Shown here in pieces: positions 37,436 through 41,538 of a stretch of 41,538 nt of DNA. The stretch's first letter is position 1. Every line of letters starts with the position of its first letter. The position numbers and the translations under genes are program-made. Source of the DNA: Chloroflexota bacterium (GTDB lineage Bacteria; Chloroflexota; Anaerolineae; UBA2200; JACIWT01); contig JACIWT010000018.1 of assembly GCA_014360825.1 (NCBI GenBank), forward strand, positions 1 through 41,538. The letters run 5' to 3'. The notes beneath the pieces are model-generated. The model saw nothing but the letters and a program-made list of their open reading frames with translations. It had not been told where the DNA came from and did no database searches.

Positions 37436-37528
37436 GCTGTCAACTGCTCCTTTCTTTTTGGTACGTCAGAGTTCCTTCACAGGTTACAAAAACGCGACTA
37501 CTGGATGTGCCTCAAACGCGATCTAGAT

Positions 37529-38200
37529 CTACCTAACTGGTGGCAAGAGGGCTTGAACCGCCCGTGAGAAGGAGGACAAGTCCTCTGGCTTAGCATTTTG
37601 GAGGAGCGATTCCAGCAAGGCTACAGCACCCTCGCGTTGTCGGTCGCTTTCTATGCTGCCGCCGAGCACCTGCTCTAAAGCGTCGGGTATGCCATCCCGA
37701 TCGAGATCCGCGCTACTGGCCATAGAATCCAACAGCTGGCCGGTGTAAGTGCTGCGCTGGGACTGGGAGAGAGCACCCAGAAAGTCTAGCAGGCTGCCAG
37801 GCTGCGCCGCTGGCCCTCCAGCGGGCGCTTGGAAGAGTCCCCCAGGCTGGCCCGCCTGTGCAGACGGTTGCAACAAAGCCCCCAGAATGGTGGTGAAGAG
37901 GCTGGTAAAATCCTGCGCCGGCGCTCCTGTGCCACTTGGCGCTCCCATGCCAGGGTAAGATGGTGTGGGCCGAATTGTGGATTGCTGTGGTGCTTGCGAG
38001 GCTTGTTTGTTGCGTAGGATCTGAATAAGAAGGGGGATGATAAAGGGTAACAGTCTGCTCCAATCTATGTTGCCGGCCAGATATTCGACCAAATTCCGAT
38101 TACTGACCTCTGCCGACTTACGGCCACCCTGCCGACGTGCCACATCGCGTCGCAGACCCTCCAACGGGTCTTTCTTTTTCGCTTTCGCTTTTTTCACCAT
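37529..38200 (-). CDS. Unknown protein with Lys-rich N-terminus and EF-hand-like loop
   Basis: A 223-residue protein without a recognised family. MVKKAKAKKKDPLEGLRRDV is strongly basic and could bind nucleic acid. A hydrophobic helix LLPFIIPLLIQILRN (about 49-63), a Pro/Gln/Gly-rich middle with short repeats (PGLF, APGAQ-like), and a C-terminal helical domain containing DLDRDGIPDALEQ (a D-x-D-x-D-G calcium-binding-like loop) follow. ATG 38200 is preferred over an upstream start since the promoter lies only 50 nt away. It heads the DUF4332-LysM operon. Confidence 0.65.
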   Translation of the reverse strand: MVKKAKAKKKDPLEGLRRDVARRQGGRKSAEVSNRNLVEYLAGNIDWSRLLPFIIPLLIQILRNKQASQAPQQSTIRPTPSYPGMGAPSGTGAPAQDFTSLFTTILGALLQPSAQAGQPGGLFQAPAGGPAAQPGSLLDFLGALSQSQRSTYTGQLLDSMASSADLDRDGIPDALEQVLGGSIESDRQREGAVALLESLLQNAKPEDLSSFSRAVQALLPPVR

Positions 38201-38250
38201 ATCCCCTTTACTCCATATTGGGTGTACAGGCCAGGAACCACCGCACATTT

Positions 38251-38280
38251 ATTATAACATCCATTTGTGGGGATTGTCAA
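38251..38280 (-). promoter_or_regulatory. Consensus promoter of the DUF4332-LysM operon
   Basis: Minus strand: TTGACA (38275-38280), 18-nt spacer, TATAAT (38251-38256). Confidence 0.85.
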
Positions 38281-38295
38281 CACCTCGCATTTTTT

Positions 38296-38324
38296 GTAGG
38301 GGCGGGTTTGAAACCCGCCCCTAC
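38296..38324. repeat. GTAGGGGCGGGTT hairpin, copy 2
   Basis: Identical in arms and loop to 36389-36417. It lies between divergent promoter regions and is preceded by TTTTTT on the plus strand. Confidence 0.9.
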
Positions 38325-38408
38325 TGTTATGTCTACTACATCCGCGTATCCAATCGCGTCCTACCCCGTCATCCATATTGGCAAAATCAGTCTGAAGAGG
38401 AGGTTTGC

Positions 38409-39386
38409 ATGCCGAAATCCCGCCCTCTTGTTTCGCTTCCCTGGCTCGCCGCCTTGGTCGCCGCAGGCTTGCTCCTGTTAGGAGTCGCCCTTCTCCCCGA
38501 CCAGCCGGTCACCGCTGAGGAAGCCCCGTGGGCCTTGCTCCAACCCAGCCCGACCCCCACCATCCGCTTTGAGAAGACGGACCAAACAGATCCCGTCTGC
38601 CCGGCCTGGCGGATCCGCTATCTCCTCACCATCACCAACCATAGCGGCCAATCTATGACCGGCATCGTGGTTACCGACACCATCCCGACCCAATGGGTTA
38701 CCTTCTACTGGTGCGACCCGATGTACTCCTCCATCCCCGTCACCGGCACCTACGTCTGGAATCTGCCGGATTTGCCATCCGGAGGTCAGGCCACCATCCA
38801 ACTCTGGCTGGATACCTCGGCGGGCACGCCCTCAGGCACGGTGGTGACCAACACCGCCGAGATGTACAGTGTCCAGACGGGGACGCTCTCCGACTGGGAG
38901 GAGACCACCATCCAGATCACGGCGCAGTGCATCGCCACACCCACACCCAGCCCGACGCCCACGGCGACCGCAACGCCCACGCCCACCTCCACTCCAACGG
39001 CCACTCCCACCGAGACCGTCGCACCCGGCGATCTCATCCTGAGCGGGCTGGTCTACAATGCCGCCATCGGGGAGTCGGCACCAATCCCGGGCGCACACAT
39101 CCTGGTGCTGATGTGCGTGCCGCACACCTTCGAGACCTACGCCGGCCCCGACGGGACCTATGGCCTGCTCATACCCGCCAACTACGCCAACGCCTGCGCC
39201 GAGGTCAGTATTATGGTGACGGCGGACGGCTACCAGCCGTTCGGGGGCGCGTTCTTGGTCGCTGACCTGCGTGCCAACCCCATCCGTAACTTCGGCCTGT
39301 GGCCACTGCCAACCCCGACGCCCACGGCCACGGCGACGCCCTATATGCTCTACCTGCCCATCATCATAAAGAACGGAAGACCCTAA
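38409..39386 (+). CDS. Secreted DUF11-like protein with Thr-Pro linkers and YLP tail
   Basis: A 325-residue exported protein. The signal peptide (LPWLAALVAAGLLLLGVALL) is followed by a DUF11-like beta domain (about 50-170: YLLTITNHSGQSMTGIVVTD) of the kind found in surface glycoproteins. A (TPTA/SPTP)n linker, a carboxypeptidase-regulatory-like Ig domain (ILSGLVYNAA, IPGAHILVLM) and a second linker TPTPTATATP precede the tail YMLYLPIIIKNGRP. It is probably a cell-surface adhesin or envelope component. ATG 38409 follows GAGGAGG by 5 nt. The last two residues and the stop codon lie inside a hairpin repeat. Confidence 0.85.
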   Translation: MPKSRPLVSLPWLAALVAAGLLLLGVALLPDQPVTAEEAPWALLQPSPTPTIRFEKTDQTDPVCPAWRIRYLLTITNHSGQSMTGIVVTDTIPTQWVTFYWCDPMYSSIPVTGTYVWNLPDLPSGGQATIQLWLDTSAGTPSGTVVTNTAEMYSVQTGTLSDWEETTIQITAQCIATPTPSPTPTATATPTPTSTPTATPTETVAPGDLILSGLVYNAAIGESAPIPGAHILVLMCVPHTFETYAGPDGTYGLLIPANYANACAEVSIMVTADGYQPFGGAFLVADLRANPIRNFGLWPLPTPTPTATATPYMLYLPIIIKNGRP

Positions 39387-39410
39387 AGGTCTGGGAAACC
39401 TTCAGGGTCT
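39378..39410. repeat. AGACCCT hairpin overlapping a stop codon
   Basis: Arms AGACCCTAAAGGT and ACCTTCAGGGTCT. TAA (39384-39386) of the secreted protein gene is inside the left arm. It is the same family as 32549-32580. Confidence 0.8.
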
Positions 39411-39505
39411 AGGTCCCGCGATTGCCAAAAACGTAGGGGCGAACCGACGGTTCGCCCCTGTCGTCCCTACCACCTGCGGGTCGCCCTGTTGGGCGGCGGT
39501 GCGGA
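39411..39505. terminator. Bidirectional terminator-like hairpin between convergent genes
   Basis: The hairpin with arms AGGGGCGAAC/GTTCGCCCCT (39435-39459) is followed on the minus strand by ACGTTTTTGG. That makes it a credible Rho-independent terminator for the minus-strand gene ending at 39506. It belongs to the GTAGGGGCGA repeat family. No gene is seen here. Confidence 0.6.
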
Positions 39506-39946
39506 TCAGGGTGAGAAGTGGATGGTGATGCCGTCGGCGGACCAATTGCCACTGGCCCCGCCGATGCGATACCTGCCGCGACCCTTGAGGGTAGCCCAGC
39601 CGGTGCCCTCGGCGACGAACTCGATCACGCCACCCGCCATCCGCACCGTCAATTCGTGGCCGGAGGCAGTGACCCTCCCACGCCAGCCGACAAAGAGGAC
39701 GCCACCATCTACCTCCCGCCGGATGCCGACGCCCCGGGCTTCCAGATTCTCGGCTCCCTTGACCCACACTGTGCCGAAGCCGCGGCACCAGACCACGACG
39801 CGGCCGTCGCCGTGCACTGTGGCCACTCCCACGCCTCTGGCCCACAGCCGGCCCGTGCCCTCGAGGTCCTCGGCGTTGGCCACCGAGACCAAGACCAGAC
39901 TGGCCAGTACAGCCACCGCCGCCAGAATGCAAATTCGCTTCGTCAT
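39506..39946 (-). CDS. Small secreted beta-rich protein
   Basis: A 146-residue protein with a clear signal peptide (ICILAAVAVLASLVLVSVANA) and a mature part made of short Gly-rich beta strands (GTGRLWARGVGVATV, GDGRVVVWCRGFGTV, ATLKGRGRYRIGG), suggesting a small beta-solenoid or barrel outside the membrane. No family is recognised. ATG 39946 has GGAGGTG 7 nt upstream, but the Shine-Dalgarno region can pair perfectly with a sequence in its own leader, implying regulated translation. Confidence 0.75.
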   Translation of the reverse strand: MTKRICILAAVAVLASLVLVSVANAEDLEGTGRLWARGVGVATVHGDGRVVVWCRGFGTVWVKGAENLEARGVGIRREVDGGVLFVGWRGRVTASGHELTVRMAGGVIEFVAEGTGWATLKGRGRYRIGGASGNWSADGITIHFSP

Positions 39947-40020
39947 TGTAACACCTCCTGCTTGTGAATTGGGATGATCTGGAATCTCATCCTGGCCTCA
40001 TTATCCCACAGAGGTGTTAC
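39947..40020 (-). promoter_or_regulatory. Leader able to sequester the ribosome site
   Basis: On the minus strand GTAACACCTC (40011-40020) is the exact 10-base complement of GAGGTGTTAC (39948-39957), which contains the Shine-Dalgarno of the next gene. The 53-nt loop could hold a sensor or simply open at higher temperature. Two TTTACA motifs lie just upstream. Confidence 0.5.
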
Positions 40021-40056
40021 ATAGGAATTATGGATTTGTAAACGGTTTGTAAAATC

Positions 40057-40158
40057 GTAGGGGCGAACCGTCGGTTCGCCCCTACCGCCAGACCACATCC
40101 TTGTCGCCGATGACGCCGTCTGCGCTGTAAGGTTACTCTTGTTTTCACTACCGAAAAC
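40057..40158. repeat. GTAGGGGCGAACC hairpin and gene-free spacer
   Basis: The hairpin at 40057-40085 has perfect arms GTAGGGGCGAACC/GGTTCGCCCCTAC and is followed on the minus strand by GATTTTAC, a weak terminator for the gene ending at 40159. The rest (to 40158) shows no gene. Confidence 0.6.
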
Positions 40159-41202
40159 TCAAGCACCTAGTTCAACGGCGATTGCGGCCAGTTGCCGAGC
40201 CAGTGATTCGAGTTGGAGATTGTTCACATCCTCTACAGCCTGGTACCAGTCGGCAGGAATAGCCTCGATGCCTCGTAACGCGCCACACAGTGCCCCTGCC
40301 ATGGAGCTGATTGTATCTGTATCACCTCCTACAGTAGCTCCAGCAACCATGGCGGAATAAGGGTCACCTTTGGCGGCAACAAACAGGCCTATGGCTGTAG
40401 GTAGCGCTTCGGCGGCCGGCAGATAGGTGCCAATGTAACGCTGGATGAGTTCCCCAGCCTCGAATGGATCCTTAGCGTGGATGGCTAAACTCACCGCTAA
40501 CTCGATGCGATCGGCCACACAGGGAGCAGGTACTACACGTCCTTTTGCTCGCCCTAGTTGCTCCCCACGACGAGCACCCTCCAGAGCAGCAGTCACAACG
40601 GATAGTACGTCGGCTTCAGGGGTCAAAGCCTCTGCTATGCCCGCAGCCTGAGCACAGGCTGCAGCAATGCCCACTTGGGTGCCATGAGTGACCAAGGTGG
40701 CCTCCACTGCGGTTTCGATGGCGCTATCTATGCGACCTGGGTGGATCAAACCAACTGGTGCTACCCGCATAGGCGCCCCACAACTTGCTCCATCACTGGC
40801 CCAATCACCCGTGCAGCCAACTCTCCATGGATCTTCGCCAGCCAGCAAACGAGCCAGAGCACGCTTGGTCGATGGCCCGAACATATTCGAATGCTGCCAA
40901 ATGCTATTGGCTGCAGCCCATTCCTTTAGGGCATCGGCCATACTCTCCATGGTCAAACGACCGTGGGTGGCCAGTATAGCATGGACCGTGACCAAGGAAA
41001 GTATAGTGTCATCTGTTATTTCGCCTGCCGCTTTGCCAGCGTGCCGTATATCATCATCGAAGGCCGGTGCTAGTTTGCACAGGGGCCCGCCAAAGCGACG
41101 ACGTATTTCCTCCGTAGACAAGTCGTGGCTCGGGAATCCTAAACTATCTCCCACGGCCACGCCTGCCAAACTCCCCCAGATATGCCTTGTCAGTCTGTCC
41201 AC
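40159..41202 (-). CDS. ADP-ribosylglycohydrolase family protein
   Basis: A 347-residue helical hydrolase. The magnesium-binding motifs are EITDDTILSL (T63, D64, D65, T66) and VGGDTDTISS (292-299), both complete, so it should cleave ADP-ribose-type or other glycosidic bonds. It starts 3 nt after the stop of a sugar-binding protein gene, so it is in a transport operon. In similar operons, ADP-ribosylglycohydrolases are thought to process imported nucleosides or glycosides rather than protein ADP-ribose, but the substrate here is unproven. Confidence 0.9.
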   Translation of the reverse strand: MDRLTRHIWGSLAGVAVGDSLGFPSHDLSTEEIRRRFGGPLCKLAPAFDDDIRHAGKAAGEITDDTILSLVTVHAILATHGRLTMESMADALKEWAAANSIWQHSNMFGPSTKRALARLLAGEDPWRVGCTGDWASDGASCGAPMRVAPVGLIHPGRIDSAIETAVEATLVTHGTQVGIAAACAQAAGIAEALTPEADVLSVVTAALEGARRGEQLGRAKGRVVPAPCVADRIELAVSLAIHAKDPFEAGELIQRYIGTYLPAAEALPTAIGLFVAAKGDPYSAMVAGATVGGDTDTISSMAGALCGALRGIEAIPADWYQAVEDVNNLQLESLARQLAAIAVELGA

Positions 41203-41205
41203 GAC

Positions 41206-41538
41206 CTACTTCCAATCCTCCATTTGGGCGACATTGTCTTTGGTAACGAGAACATTCAGCGTGTGAACACCCTCCGGAATGGGCTTCCCCTCTGCTACCA
41301 TGACCGCCATGCGAACACCCAATTGCCCATACATATAGGGTGAGAAGGCCACACTGGCCTGCATGCGGCCCTCCTTGATAGCCTGCTTAGCATCCTCGAT
41401 GAAGTCCGTGCCAACGATGATGATCTGTCCCTGTTTTCCAGCGGCAGCCACTGCTTCGGCTACGGCCAAAGCCATGTCATCATTGGCACAGTAGAACCCT
41501 CGGATATCAGGATGGGCCTGGATGATGTTAGTGGCTAT
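41206..41538 (-). CDS. Periplasmic sugar-binding protein of an ABC transporter, C-terminal part
   Basis: A fragment of 110 codons that runs off the right edge. It reads FYCANDDMALAVAEAVAAAG, the ligand-contacting hallmark of the ribose/galactose-type binding protein family (Peripl_BP_4), followed by IIIVGTDFIEDAKQAIKEGR and GQLGVRMAVM. The complete protein would be about 300-350 residues and deliver a sugar to a permease encoded further right. The missing N-terminus hides the lipoprotein signal and full specificity. Confidence 0.88.
   Translation of the reverse strand: MATNIIQAHPDIRGFYCANDDMALAVAEAVAAAGKQGQIIIVGTDFIEDAKQAIKEGRMQASVAFSPYMYGQLGVRMAVMVAEGKPIPEGVHTLNVLVTKDNVAQMEDWK

Overview
The window looks like a piece of a GC-rich bacterial chromosome, most probably from the phylum Chloroflexota (Anaerolineae-like). 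This is an inference from three things: two secreted proteins with Thr-Pro-rich linkers ending in a YLP(I)xxxK tail, hairpin-packed intergenic islands, and a gene mix (CstA, FSR-type MFS, tandem ArsA ATPases, PIN toxins, beta-helix proteins) typical of that group. No rRNA, tRNA, CRISPR array or transposase gene was found. Shine-Dalgarno sites are strong, and several promoters are near-consensus (TTGACA, N17-18, TATAAT).

Left part (1-20.2 kb), almost all on the minus strand: the start of a small membrane protein (1-144); an MFS exporter; a Phd/PIN toxin-antitoxin pair followed by a nitroreductase and a cyclophilin-like protein; a plus-strand winged-helix gene flanked by inverted octamer arrays; an operon of HemW-like radical SAM protein, FSR-type MFS and Cys-rich zinc peptide; an AbrB/PIN toxin-antitoxin pair; a membrane TPR protein; two tandem ArsA/Get3-type ATPases; a four-helix-bundle (S23) gene flanked by inverted heptamer arrays; a small PPYY-motif protein whose paralog sits 4 kb away; a membrane protein fused to an EEP phosphodiesterase domain; an M20 peptidase; and CstA with a clear promoter and terminator.

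Middle part (20.9-29.3 kb), plus strand: one long, tightly overlapping transcription unit of methyltransferase, CPBP protease, PAS protein, ClbS/DinB-like protein, divergent PRPP synthetase, second methyltransferase, ABC ATPase and permease, B3/4 protein, a repeat-containing zinc-ribbon protein and a small zinc-ribbon protein. Two (GCGTGAG)n arrays interrupt it.

Right part (29.5-41.5 kb): a secreted beta-helix protein, a transglutaminase-like protein, a frame-broken Trm112-like methyltransferase, an orphan trpF, then a minus-strand operon of alpha/beta hydrolase, unlisted 40-aa membrane peptide and metallophosphoesterase. A second minus operon holds a 223-aa unknown protein, a DUF4332 protein and a coiled-coil LysM protein. 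After that come a DUF11-like secreted protein, a small secreted protein whose ribosome site can be masked by a leader sequence, and the end of a sugar ABC operon (ADP-ribosylglycohydrolase plus truncated binding protein).

Most gene boundaries longer than about 250 nt are filled by mosaics of about a dozen hairpin families. The most promising undescribed systems are (1) the ArsA pair with complementary active-site losses plus the PPYY membrane proteins, (2) genes bracketed by matched short tandem repeat arrays, and (3) the modular hairpin islands.
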